A DNA stretch of 37,381 nt from Seonamhaeicola algicola (GTDB lineage: Bacteria; Bacteroidota; Bacteroidia; Flavobacteriales; Flavobacteriaceae): contig NZ_VOSC01000023.1 of assembly GCF_007997385.1 (NCBI RefSeq), positions 1 through 37,381 on the forward strand, read 5' to 3'. Below are positions 14,972 through 22,902 of the stretch, in pieces. The notes below the pieces were generated by a model. That model had not been told where the DNA came from. It was given only the letters and a program-made list of their open reading frames with translations, and did not search any database. Within the stretch, counting starts at the first letter, position 1. The number at the start of each line of letters is the position of its first letter. Made by a program: the position numbers and the translations under genes.

Positions 14972-16438
14972 TTATAAGGTAATTTGAAGTGTTTTGTAAA
15001 CATCATCAAAAACGTCGCGTTTATCGGCTAAAACAATAAGTGTATCATCTGCTTCAATTTTTGTTGCGCCATTAGGCGTTATATAGCTGTCGTTTCTAAT
15101 AATCATAGCTATAATGGCATTTTTAGGAAAACCTAATTCAACAATTTTTTTATCAACAGCAAAACAATTAGGTGTAATTGAAATTTCTTTCATTTCAGCC
15201 TTGGGGTTTTCTGTTAAAAGTAAATCGGTTGCAGTTAGTTTTTTAGCTTGTTCTGGTAAAGCAACACCTAGCCATTTAGCAACAACCGAAAGTGTTGTGC
15301 CTTGAATTAATACTGATGTTACTGAAATAAAGAATACAATATTAAATATCATATCAGCCTTATCAATACCTGCTAATAACGGATAAGTAGCAAATACAAT
15401 AGGTACAGCACCACGTAAACCAACCCACGATATGTAAAAGCGTCTTCTGGTTGGCATTTTAAAAAATAGTAAACTAATAAAAACCCCTACGGGTCTGGCT
15501 ACTAAAATTAAAAATATTGAAATTAATAGACCAATACCAACATATGGAATTATTTGTTTTGGAAACACCAAAAGCCCCAGCGTAAGGAACAAAACTATTT
15601 GCATTAACCACGCTAAACCATCATACATCTTTAAAATGGTTTTTTTATGAATTAAATCTTGGTTGCCTAAATATACCGCACAAATGTAAATGGCTAAAAA
15701 CCCGTTGCCACCAACAAAATCTGTTGCTGAAAATGTAATAAACATAAGTGCAATTACAAGTACAGGATACAATCCTTCAAAATCTAGTTTTATTTTATTT
15801 ATTATTATTTTACTTAATTTACCAAAACCAAAACCCAAGGCTGCACCTAAAATCATTTGTTGTAAAAACAAAGGAATAACAGAGACTAAACTTTGGTCTT
15901 GGTTTATAACCAGCGTTAAAAAGGCAATGGTAAGCACATAGGCCATGGGGTCGTTACTTCCACTTTCAAGCTCTAAAGTTGGCCTTAAATTTGTTTTTAA
16001 AGCTAAATTTTTTGAACGTAAAATTGAAAATACTGCAGCCGCATCAGTTGATGATACAATAGAGCCCAACAACATACTTTCATAAATAGTAAAATTAGTA
16101 ATGCTCCACACAAAAGTGCCTAAAGATAATGCTGTAAGTAAAACACCTAAGGTTGATAGTGCTAGCCCTTCTTTTAAGATGGGTTTTACGTAGTTCCAGT
16201 TGGTATCTAATCCTCCAGAAAATAATATGAAATTAAGTGAAACAATACCAATAAATTGTGCCATTTGCGGGTTATCAAAATGAATACCACCAACACCATC
16301 AGAACCCGCAAGCATACCAATAGCTAAAAACAATATTAAAGTTGGTACCCCAAACTTGTATGATGTTTTACCAGCTACAAGACTAATAAACAACAGTAAC
16401 GAGCCTACTAATAATATGTTTTCTATGGTTAAATTCAT
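14972..16438 (-). CDS. Potassium/proton antiporter, CPA family with RCK_C domain (CvrA/NhaP2-like)
   Basis: I start it at the ATG at 16438 (MNLTIENILLVGSLLLF; 488 residues). The longer reading to 16465 would begin with TTG inside the promoter -7 element. About 12 membrane segments carry the sodium/proton exchanger signatures, including SGGLDTNW, SSTDAAAVFSILR, ELESGSNDPMAYVLT (the ND pair for ion binding) and SWVGLRGAVPIVFATYPL. A TrkA-C/RCK_C regulatory domain ends the protein (about 400-488, KKIVELGFPKNAIIAMIIR). It should export K+ or Na+ for protons at the inner membrane. The promoter TAACTTTG with an inverted repeat lies just upstream. Confidence 0.88.
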   Translation of the reverse strand: MNLTIENILLVGSLLLFISLVAGKTSYKFGVPTLILFLAIGMLAGSDGVGGIHFDNPQMAQFIGIVSLNFILFSGGLDTNWNYVKPILKEGLALSTLGVLLTALSLGTFVWSITNFTIYESMLLGSIVSSTDAAAVFSILRSKNLALKTNLRPTLELESGSNDPMAYVLTIAFLTLVINQDQSLVSVIPLFLQQMILGAALGFGFGKLSKIIINKIKLDFEGLYPVLVIALMFITFSATDFVGGNGFLAIYICAVYLGNQDLIHKKTILKMYDGLAWLMQIVLFLTLGLLVFPKQIIPYVGIGLLISIFLILVARPVGVFISLLFFKMPTRRRFYISWVGLRGAVPIVFATYPLLAGIDKADMIFNIVFFISVTSVLIQGTTLSVVAKWLGVALPEQAKKLTATDLLLTENPKAEMKEISITPNCFAVDKKIVELGFPKNAIIAMIIRNDSYITPNGATKIEADDTLIVLADKRDVFDDVYKTLQITL

Positions 16439-16462
16439 TCTACAATATAAATTTTTTAAGTA

Positions 16463-16492
16463 CAAAGTTATGCTTTACAGCTGGTTAAAGCA
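16463..16492 (-). promoter_or_regulatory. Antiporter promoter with inverted repeat in the spacer
   Basis: On the minus strand the perfect -7 element TAACTTTG (16470-16463) lies 24 nt before the chosen ATG, with a TTTG -33 candidate 23 bases upstream of it. The spacer holds a 7-bp inverted repeat, TGCTTTA (16471-16477) and TAAAGCA (16486-16492), placed where a bound repressor would block the polymerase. Confidence 0.5.
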
Positions 16493-16576
16493 TCAAAAAA
16501 AAATGTTAAAAATAGCAGGATAGTACTTGCTTAAATTTTTTAAAATAAATATAATTATAGCAAGTTGTAGTTGTAA

Positions 16577-16942
16577 TTATTTTACTAAAAACATACCAAG
16601 AAACACAGCTAAAAAACCAATAATAAAACTGGCAATTGTGTAAAAGGCAAAGGTTGTAAAATCGCCCGATTTTAAAAACACATGATTTTCGTAAGCAAAG
16701 GTTGAAAAGGTTGTAAAACCACCACAAAATCCTGTGGCCAATAATAGAGTTTGACTTTGGTTAAGGGTGTTGTTTTTAACAGCTAAGCCTAATATAACTC
16801 CAATTAACAAACTTCCTAGAATATTAGCGGTAAAAGTGCCGTAAGGTATACCTGTTGTAGCACTGTTTAAATATTTGCTAATTACATAGCGTAATACACT
16901 ACCAAAGCCACCACCAATAAAAACCAATAAAAGTTGCTTCAT
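16577..16942 (-). CDS. crcB: Fluoride efflux channel CrcB
   Basis: The 121-residue, four-helix membrane protein has the defining Fluc/CrcB features: the start MKQLLLVFIGGGFGSVLRY, NILGSLLIGVILG with the pore Asn, and GFCGGFTTFSTFAYE with the phenylalanine box and central Na+ site. Two copies form an antiparallel dimer that lets fluoride leave the cell. It begins one base after the stop of the SRPBCC/GyrI-like gene, so they form an operon. I looked for a fluoride riboswitch before this pair and do not see one. Confidence 0.95.
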   Translation of the reverse strand: MKQLLLVFIGGGFGSVLRYVISKYLNSATTGIPYGTFTANILGSLLIGVILGLAVKNNTLNQSQTLLLATGFCGGFTTFSTFAYENHVFLKSGDFTTFAFYTIASFIIGFLAVFLGMFLVK

Positions 16943-16943
16943 G

Positions 16944-17966
16944 CTATTTTATAGGAATATAAATTTCTGTAATCCAATCGGCCGGATTTGGAAAATCGCC
17001 AGGGTCATTGGTGTAAACCTCAAACGGACTAAAATTGGCTGCCTCTAAACCATTTTCGGCAATATACTTATATGATGCTTCCCAAGCTTTTGGTAAATTA
17101 GTGTAATTACCTTTCAGTGTAGTTTTTAAAGTTTTAATATTTGGTATAAAACCACATAGTATTTCGCTACCATCTTCAACAGTAATTTTATTCATAACAG
17201 GTATAGCATTACTCATAATTATATTACCGGTTTCAGGGTTCATTTCATTATATATTGTAAATGGCATACCGTTAGCAACAATATTGTTTTTTGCCATATA
17301 TGCCATAATTTCACCATATTGTTTACCCATTATTTGGCTAATGTTAGCACCTGTGGCCGATGTTGTTTTGTACATATAAAAACCACCACCATATTCTGTT
17401 TCGCCATTAATATTTATACTAAATTTTTTCATGCTTGCTGTAATAATACTATCTAGTTTAAATAAACCCCTATCAAAATCTGGTGCTGTATTTTCTTCAA
17501 TAGATCCCATAAAAGTGGTGAATAATTTAGTCATAAAATCTTGTTTTCCTTTCATGGCCCAAGTAACTTGTGTACCAGTTTGGGTGGTTTCAAAATGCCA
17601 TGTTATATCAGATTCAGACTCAAAAGGCTTAATAAACTCAATACGTTGTTCAATATTTGAATTTGGTGTAACAGCCAATGTTTCCATATTACCTTCACCT
17701 AAAATGTCTCCACTCCAAGCGTAACTTCCGCCAACACCACTGGTTTTATTGCCGTAACTTAAGCTAGCATTTGGTTCATGCTCCATCCACGGAGAAAATT
17801 CAGGCCAATTTTTATAGTCGTTTACTTTATTAAATAGTAATACTGCAGGCGCATTAATGTTTCTACTTCTAGAAAATTCATATTCGTTTGGTTGCACAGC
17901 AACATATATAGCAGTGCCAATAATAGCTATTAGTAAAAAGAAAAGTATGTACTTTAAAAATTTCAT
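16944..17966 (-). CDS. SRPBCC domain fused to GyrI-like effector-binding domain
   Basis: The 340-residue protein has a single N-terminal membrane helix (about 1-25). An SRPBCC/polyketide-cyclase-type domain follows (about 30-175, RNINAPAVLLFNKVNDYKNWPEFSPW). The C-terminal GyrI-like small-molecule-binding domain spans about 185-340 and ends SPFEVYTNDPGDFPNPADWITEIYIPI, the usual ending of AraC-effector/GyrI proteins. No DNA-binding part is present. Ligand and role are unknown. It is co-transcribed with crcB. The minus-strand -7 element TATCTTTG is at 17993-18000. Confidence 0.8.
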   Translation of the reverse strand: MKFLKYILFFLLIAIIGTAIYVAVQPNEYEFSRSRNINAPAVLLFNKVNDYKNWPEFSPWMEHEPNASLSYGNKTSGVGGSYAWSGDILGEGNMETLAVTPNSNIEQRIEFIKPFESESDITWHFETTQTGTQVTWAMKGKQDFMTKLFTTFMGSIEENTAPDFDRGLFKLDSIITASMKKFSININGETEYGGGFYMYKTTSATGANISQIMGKQYGEIMAYMAKNNIVANGMPFTIYNEMNPETGNIIMSNAIPVMNKITVEDGSEILCGFIPNIKTLKTTLKGNYTNLPKAWEASYKYIAENGLEAANFSPFEVYTNDPGDFPNPADWITEIYIPIK

Positions 17967-17992
17967 ATTCAGTGGTTGAGAGATTAGTATAC

Positions 17993-18000
17993 CAAAGATA
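17993..18000 (-). promoter_or_regulatory. -7 element TATCTTTG
   Basis: Perfect TAnnTTTG match on the minus strand, 26 nt upstream of the SRPBCC/GyrI-like start, and the likely promoter of that gene and crcB. A -33 TTG is not evident. Confidence 0.45.
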
Positions 18001-18074
18001 CAGTTTTTTTATTTTGGTTAATAAATTGTTGGAGTATACTGTGTTTTTAGTGTGTAATTTTTATTGATTTACCG

Positions 18075-18082
18075 TATTTTTG
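18075..18082 (+). promoter_or_regulatory. -7 element TATTTTTG
   Basis: Perfect TAnnTTTG match on the plus strand, about 70 nt upstream of the peptidase ATG at 18153. The leader between them is AT-rich and shows no obvious structure. Confidence 0.4.
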
Positions 18083-18152
18083 TTTTAATTATTAATTAAT
18101 ATACTTTTAAATATAAGTAATTAAAAGAATATTGAAACTTATAAATATAAAA

Positions 18153-20192
18153 ATGAAGTTGAAATTTATTTTAAGTGCAGTATTTGCTGCCACATTGTTT
18201 ATTGGTTGTGCCAATGATACATCAAAAAAAGAAGCAAAAAACACCAATGTTAAAGTTGAAGAAACGTTTGATTTTAACGTTGAACAGTTTGCCGATATTA
18301 AAGTGTTAAGATACCAAATACCGGGTTGGGAAAAATTAACATTAAAAGAGCAAAAACTTGTTTACTATTTAACGCAAGCAGGGTTAAGTGGTAGAGATAT
18401 TATGTGGGACCAAAACTACCGCCACAATTTAACCATTAGAAAAGCCTTAGAAACTATTTATACAAATTATAAAGGTGATAAAAACACAGCTAATTGGAAT
18501 AATTTTGAGGTGTATTTAAAGCGCGTTTGGTTTAGTAACGGTATTCATCATCACTATTCAAATGATAAATTAAAACCTGAATTTTCAGCTGAATATCTAA
18601 AGCAATTACTGGCAGAAACCAATACAGTTTTAGAAGGTGAAGCGTTTGATGTTATTTTTAATAATACCGATTTTAAAAAAGTTAATCAAGCAAAAGGTGT
18701 TGATAATGTAGCGCTTTCGGCAGTTAATTTCTATGGGCCAAATGTTACAAATAATGATGTTGAAGCATTTTATGCAACTAAAAAATCACCAAACCCAGAA
18801 AAGCCTTTATCATATGGTTTAAACTCGCAATTAGTAAAAGAAAATGGTATTGTAAAAGAGCGTGTTTATAAATCTGGCGGTCTTTATGGCAGTGCTATTG
18901 ATGAAATTATTAAATGGCTTGAATTGGCAAAAGGTGTTGCCGAAAATGAAGCACAAGCCAATGCTTTAGCGTTATTAATTTCTTATTACAAAACAGGTGA
19001 TTTACAAACTTGGGATGATTACAATGTGGCCTGGACCAACGCCACAAAAGGAAATATAGACTACATAAATAGTTTTATTGAGGTTTATAATGACCCGTTA
19101 GGGTACAGAGGTTCATATGAAACTATTGTACAAATAAATGATTTTGATATGTCTCAAAAAATGAAAGTAGTATCAGATAATGCACAATGGTTTGAAGATA
19201 ATTCATCAATAATGGATGCGCATAAAAAAGAAAATGTTGTAGGGGTAACTTATAAAGTAGTTAATGTAGCAGGTGAAGCTGGCGATGCCTCACCAAGTAC
19301 ACCTATTGGCGTTAATTTGCCTAATGCAAACTGGATTAGAGCTGCCGTTGGTAGTAAATCTGTATCTCTTGGAAACATAATTCACGCATACAATAATGCA
19401 GGTAGTACAGGCAGGCTTAAAGAGTTTGTGCATGATGATGAAGAGTTTGAGTTAGAAGAAAAATATGGGCAATTAGCCGATAAATTACACACAGCATTAC
19501 ATGAGGTTATTGGGCATGCTTCGGGTAAATTAAATCCGGGTGTTGGAGAAACCAAAGAAACACTTAAAAACTATGCATCTACTTTAGAAGAAGGTCGTGC
19601 AGATTTAGTTGGGTTATACTATTTATACAATTCTAAATTACAAGAATTAGGATTAGTTGATGATTGGAAATCTGTAGGTAAAGCCGCTTATGATGGGTAC
19701 ATACGTAACGGTTTATTAACCCAATTAATTAGACTTAATTTAGGTGATGATGTTGAAGAAGCACACATGCGTAACAGGCAATGGGTAAGTGCTTGGGTGT
19801 TTGAAAAAGGGCAAGCAGATAACGTTATTGAAAAAGTAACCAAAAACGGAAAAACCTATTTTAATATTACAGATTATGATAAGTTGCACGCACTTTTTGG
19901 AGAATTATTAAAGGAAACACAACGTATAAAATCTGAAGGCGATTTTGAAGCTGTTGAAGCTTTGGTTGAAGGTTACGGTGTAAAAGTAGATCAAGCAATT
20001 CACGCTGAAGTTTTAGAACGTAATAAACAATTTAAATCGGCTCCATATTCAGGTTTTGTAAACCCTGTTTTAGTACCAGAAATTAATGCATCTGGTGAAA
20101 TTACAGCTATAAAAGTTACGCAGCCAAAAACATTTGAAGAACAAATGCTAAATTACAGTGCAAACTATAATTTTTTACCAGAAATAAATTAG
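18153..20192 (+). CDS. Dipeptidyl-peptidase III family (M49) lipoprotein
   Basis: I place the start at the ATG at 18153 (MKLKFILSAVFAATLFIGC, lipobox FIGC) because the longer frame would need a TTG at 18132. The 679-residue zinc peptidase has HEVIGH at about 450-455, the HExxGH motif peculiar to M49. The second zinc-binding block is EEGRAD at about 479-484, with Gly where eukaryotic enzymes have Cys (EECRAE). Further family blocks are NFYGPNVTNNDVEAFY and WVSAWVFEKGQADNV. It should remove dipeptides from the N-termini of oligopeptides, here from a lipid anchor outside the cytoplasm. It is monocistronic, ending at a hairpin terminator. Confidence 0.92.
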   Translation: MKLKFILSAVFAATLFIGCANDTSKKEAKNTNVKVEETFDFNVEQFADIKVLRYQIPGWEKLTLKEQKLVYYLTQAGLSGRDIMWDQNYRHNLTIRKALETIYTNYKGDKNTANWNNFEVYLKRVWFSNGIHHHYSNDKLKPEFSAEYLKQLLAETNTVLEGEAFDVIFNNTDFKKVNQAKGVDNVALSAVNFYGPNVTNNDVEAFYATKKSPNPEKPLSYGLNSQLVKENGIVKERVYKSGGLYGSAIDEIIKWLELAKGVAENEAQANALALLISYYKTGDLQTWDDYNVAWTNATKGNIDYINSFIEVYNDPLGYRGSYETIVQINDFDMSQKMKVVSDNAQWFEDNSSIMDAHKKENVVGVTYKVVNVAGEAGDASPSTPIGVNLPNANWIRAAVGSKSVSLGNIIHAYNNAGSTGRLKEFVHDDEEFELEEKYGQLADKLHTALHEVIGHASGKLNPGVGETKETLKNYASTLEEGRADLVGLYYLYNSKLQELGLVDDWKSVGKAAYDGYIRNGLLTQLIRLNLGDDVEEAHMRNRQWVSAWVFEKGQADNVIEKVTKNGKTYFNITDYDKLHALFGELLKETQRIKSEGDFEAVEALVEGYGVKVDQAIHAEVLERNKQFKSAPYSGFVNPVLVPEINASGEITAIKVTQPKTFEEQMLNYSANYNFLPEIN

Positions 20193-20214
20193 TAATTTAT
20201 TTTTAAATAAAAAT

Positions 20215-20252
20215 AAAAAACAGAACTTTAACTTATCAAGGTTCTGTTTTTT
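20215..20252. terminator. Intrinsic terminator, bidirectional
   Basis: AAAAAACAGAAC (20215-20226) pairs with GTTCTGTTTTTT (20241-20252), with extra pairs into the loop and T runs on both strands. It ends the peptidase transcript and, from the other side, a small minus-strand ORF whose stop falls in the loop. Confidence 0.8.
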
Positions 20253-20322
20253 TGTTAACACTAAATATTAGCAGTAGTAAATTAACAACTAATAGAATAG
20301 AAATTACTAAAAGTGTTTTCAT
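20236..20322 (-). CDS. Small single-span membrane peptide (28 aa)
   Basis: An ATG at 20322 opens 28 codons: MKTLLVISILLVVN, more Leu/Ile to about residue 20, then the polar tail SVNKKTEP. The shape is one membrane helix with a positive end. The TGA lies in the loop of the terminator, as expected for a compact independent transcript. AAACAAA precedes the ATG. No clear -7 element is visible; TACTTTAT is the nearest. I do not recognise it. The 147 nt between this start and the next gene hold nothing else I can name. Confidence 0.4.
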   Translation of the reverse strand: MKTLLVISILLVVNLLLLIFSVNKKTEP

Positions 20323-20469
20323 TTTGTTTATTGGTGTTTGTTATAAAGTAGATGTATTACACACAAAAAGGTTGCGTGAAAAATCGTGCTTTATTATATA
20401 ACAAGTGTATTATTATTTTTCCTAGCTTGAGTTTTCTTTTTTTCTAACTGCAAAAAAAAATCTAGAAAT

Positions 20470-20655
20470 CTACTTAAAAAAGAATTTAATAGCAGCAATA
20501 AATAAAATGAAGGAAATAAAGGCTAGCAATATCCAACTACTACCTTTGTAAAAACGTTTATGAAGTTTCAAGTCTTTACGGTACATAAACCCTATTATTA
20601 TTGCAAATACAATAAAAAATAAAACACCAAATACTATTTGACCCTTACTAAACAT
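20470..20655 (-). CDS. Small two-span membrane protein (61 aa)
   Basis: The start is the ATG at 20655 (MFSKGQIVFGVLFFIVFAI). A longer reading from a TTG at 20673 would begin inside the -7 element TAAATTTG (20678-20671), so it is excluded. Two hydrophobic helices (about 7-25 and 42-58) flank a basic loop (MYRKDLKLHKRFYKG). The leader would be only about ten bases. I regard it as a conserved hypothetical of flavobacteria; function unknown. Confidence 0.7.
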   Translation of the reverse strand: MFSKGQIVFGVLFFIVFAIIIGFMYRKDLKLHKRFYKGSSWILLAFISFILFIAAIKFFFK

Positions 20656-20670
20656 ATAATTACTTTTATG

Positions 20671-20678
20671 CAAATTTA
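20671..20678 (-). promoter_or_regulatory. -7 element TAAATTTG fixing the start at 20655
   Basis: Perfect TAnnTTTG match read on the minus strand, 15 nt before the ATG at 20655, giving a near-leaderless transcript. Confidence 0.5.
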
Positions 20679-20730
20679 ATTAATAATGATGAGATTTTCG
20701 CTTTTGCGTTAATTACAAAATATAAAATTT

Positions 20731-21117
20731 ATGAAAGACAAAATAGAAGCAGTTAAAGCATTTCATACGGCATTTAAAATAGGGCATAGAGAAACTCCAA
20801 AAGCAGATTTGGGTAGCGATAAAAATACATTACGCTATAAGTTAATGCGCGAAGAAAACGAAGAGTACTTAGATGCAGTCAATAATAACGATTTAGTTGA
20901 AGTTGCTGATGCCTTAGGTGATATGCTTTATATTTTATGCGGTACTATAATAGAACATGGTTTGCAACATAAAATAGAAGAGGTTTTTGAAGAAATACAG
21001 CGTAGTAATATGAGTAAATTAGGGGAAGATGGTGAGCCAATCTACAGAGAAGACGGAAAAGTACTTAAAGGCCCAAACTATTTTAAGCCAAATATAAAAG
21101 CTATTTTAGAAAAGTAA
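20731..21117 (+). CDS. All-alpha NTP pyrophosphohydrolase (MazG/PRA-PH type)
   Basis: The 128-residue protein shows the metal-binding helices of the all-alpha NTP-PPase fold: REENEEYLDAV and, after DLVEVADALGDMLYILCG, the E-x-x-D set that holds Mg2+. The C-terminal EVFEEIQRSNMSKLGEDGEPI and GKVLKGPNYFKPN blocks are those of the stand-alone phosphoribosyl-ATP-pyrophosphohydrolase-like group. It should cleave a nucleoside triphosphate to the monophosphate and pyrophosphate, possibly as house-cleaning; the substrate cannot be told. It is divergent from the small membrane protein at 20655. Confidence 0.85.
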   Translation: MKDKIEAVKAFHTAFKIGHRETPKADLGSDKNTLRYKLMREENEEYLDAVNNNDLVEVADALGDMLYILCGTIIEHGLQHKIEEVFEEIQRSNMSKLGEDGEPIYREDGKVLKGPNYFKPNIKAILEK

Positions 21118-21173
21118 TATAAACTTTTATTTAAGGAATACAGTTTAGTATTTACTCATAATAAATTGAAAAT

Positions 21174-21203
21174 AAAAAAGATAGCGACATTGCTATCTTT
21201 TTT
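21174..21203. terminator. Intrinsic terminator, bidirectional
   Basis: AAAAAAGATAGC (21174-21185) pairs perfectly with GCTATCTTTTTT (21192-21203) across a 6-nt loop. It lies between the convergent NTP-PPase and ilvE genes and can serve both. Confidence 0.85.
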
Positions 21204-21241
21204 ATTGTGTTATATACTTTGCTTAACCAAGCAATCGTTTT

Positions 21242-22306
21242 TTATAATTTATAACGCCATCCAAATGGGTCTTCAGCTTTGTTTGTTTGAATATCGGTAA
21301 TGCGTTTCTTTAAAAAGTTGGCGTAAGTATCGTCCATTTTAGGTAAATCATAATCTTCACCTTTGTATCCAAATCCGGCAATAGGTGAAATTACTGCGGC
21401 TGTTCCAGCTCCAAACATTTCTTTTAACGAACCATTTTTAGCGGCTTCAACTACTTCATCAACTCTTAATTTTCTAACGTCAACATTTATACCTTCAGCT
21501 TTAGCTAATTCTATAATGCTTTTACGGGTAATACCATCAAGAATTCTATCACTTGTTGGGCCTGTAATTAGTGTATCATTAATTCTCACAAAAATATTCA
21601 TGGCACCAGCTTCTTCTATATATTCGTGGGTATTATCATCTGTCCAAATAACTTGTTGGTAGCCTTTTTCTTTAGCTAATTGCGTAGGGTAAAACTGGCC
21701 GGCATAATTACCTCCTGCTTTAGCAAAACCAACACCACCATTTGCAGAGCGTGAGTATTTTTCTTCAATAAGTACTTTTACTTCACCAGAAAAATAAGAA
21801 CCTGAAGGCGCTGTACAAATTAAAAACTTGTATTCATCAGCAGGTGATGCGTGAAAACCTTCACCCGATGCAAATACAAACGGACGAATGTATAATGAGC
21901 TACCATCCTTTTTAGGAATCCAATCTTTATCAACTTCTAGTAAAGCTTTTAGGCCTTCCATAAAATAATCTTCAGGCAATTCAGGTATTGCTAAACGTTT
22001 TGATGAAATATTTAAACGCTTGCAATTATCTAACGGGCGAAATAACCAAACATTATCTTCGGCATCTTTGTAAGCTTTCATGCCTTCAAAAACAGATTGC
22101 CCGTAATGGAAAATTTTTGCAGATGGATCTAATGTAATTCCTTGGTAAGGCATAACTTTTGGTGCTTGCCACTTACCATTTTTATAATCACATACCAACA
22201 TATGGTCTGAAAATACACTTCCAAACTTCAAATTATCAAAGTCTACTTCATTTATTTTAGAAGACTTTGTTTTTATAACCTCAATATCATTGATTATTGT
22301 GCTCAT
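21242..22306 (-). CDS. ilvE: Branched-chain amino acid aminotransferase
   Basis: At 354 residues this is the longer, type II form of the class IV PLP aminotransferase. It has YGQSVFEGMKAYKDAEDNVWLFRPLDNCKRL, the PLP-lysine region GFAKAGGNYAGQ, EYIEEAGAMNIFV and GTAAVISPI for phosphate binding. It transfers amino groups between Leu/Ile/Val and 2-oxoglutarate. It stands alone on the minus strand. The perfect -7 element TAACTTTG on that strand is at 22334-22327, 20 nt before the ATG. It is convergent with the NTP-PPase gene through a shared terminator. Confidence 0.95.
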   Translation of the reverse strand: MSTIINDIEVIKTKSSKINEVDFDNLKFGSVFSDHMLVCDYKNGKWQAPKVMPYQGITLDPSAKIFHYGQSVFEGMKAYKDAEDNVWLFRPLDNCKRLNISSKRLAIPELPEDYFMEGLKALLEVDKDWIPKKDGSSLYIRPFVFASGEGFHASPADEYKFLICTAPSGSYFSGEVKVLIEEKYSRSANGGVGFAKAGGNYAGQFYPTQLAKEKGYQQVIWTDDNTHEYIEEAGAMNIFVRINDTLITGPTSDRILDGITRKSIIELAKAEGINVDVRKLRVDEVVEAAKNGSLKEMFGAGTAAVISPIAGFGYKGEDYDLPKMDDTYANFLKKRITDIQTNKAEDPFGWRYKL

Positions 22307-22326
22307 AAGCCTGTAATTTTATCGAA

Positions 22327-22334
22327 CAAAGTTA
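22327..22334 (-). promoter_or_regulatory. ilvE -7 element TAACTTTG
   Basis: Perfect TAnnTTTG match read on the minus strand, 20 nt upstream of the ilvE ATG. No leader peptide or attenuator fits in the short leader. Confidence 0.5.
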
Positions 22335-22398
22335 AATAAAAGGTTTGTAAAAAAAGGGTATCTTTACATAAATCATTTAAAATTGAAATTTTTATACT

Positions 22399-22893
22399 AT
22401 GAGGCTATTTATTGTTGCAGTTATTAGTGTGTTAATGTTAAATTCTTGCAAGAAAAAGGTTGAAGAAACTAAAAAAACAAAAGAAAAGCTTACTTATGCA
22501 TCTTTTGGAAAAGAAATTATTGCAGATGATGCTATTGCGTCTGCATCAATGTTGGCGCATTTTAAAGATATGAATGTGGGCGATAGTATAAATTCTAAAA
22601 TGGTAGCAACAGTTAAAAATGTATGTCAGGCAAAAGGCTGTTGGATGACTTTAGATTTAGGAAATGGTAATGAAACTATGGTAAAATTTAAAGACTACGG
22701 TTTTTTTGTACCAAAAGATATTACTGGCAAACAAGTTATTGTAAACGGCAAAGCATTTGTTAATGAAGTACCCGTTGAAGAATTGCAACACTACGCAGAA
22801 GATGCAGGGAAATCTGCCGAAGAAATTGCGGCTATAACACAGCCTAAAAAAACATTTTCGTTTGAAGCCGATGGCGTATTAATAGTGCAATAA
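22399..22893 (+). CDS. DUF4920 domain-containing lipoprotein
   Basis: The 164-residue protein starts with a lipoprotein signal (MRLFIVAVISVLMLNSC, Cys17) and a Lys-rich spacer. The DUF4920 core follows, with YASFGKEIIADDAI, the conserved VKNVCQAKGCWMTLDLGNG (two Cys four residues apart) and VKFKDYGFFVPKDITGKQV. The function is unknown; the Cys pair could bind metal or form a disulfide outside the cytoplasm. The mnmD gene begins 9 nt after its stop, so they share a transcript. Confidence 0.8.
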   Translation: MRLFIVAVISVLMLNSCKKKVEETKKTKEKLTYASFGKEIIADDAIASASMLAHFKDMNVGDSINSKMVATVKNVCQAKGCWMTLDLGNGNETMVKFKDYGFFVPKDITGKQVIVNGKAFVNEVPVEELQHYAEDAGKSAEEIAAITQPKKTFSFEADGVLIVQ

Positions 22894-22902
22894 AACGTTA
22901 CA

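Noticed and set aside
16438-16465. N-terminal extension of the antiporter (MYLKNLYCR)
   Set aside because: Needs a TTG start lying inside the perfect -7 element TAACTTTG.
16506-16727. 73-residue minus-strand frame overlapping crcB
   Set aside because: Cys/Trp/Tyr-rich translation of crcB DNA in another frame; crcB itself is unmistakable.
18132-18152. N-terminal extension of the M49 peptidase
   Set aside because: Needs a TTG start; the ATG at 18153 gives a standard lipoprotein signal.
16943-18152. Fluoride riboswitch for crcB
   Set aside because: crcB is second in its operon, and I could not find the conserved fluoride-aptamer core in the leader of the first gene.
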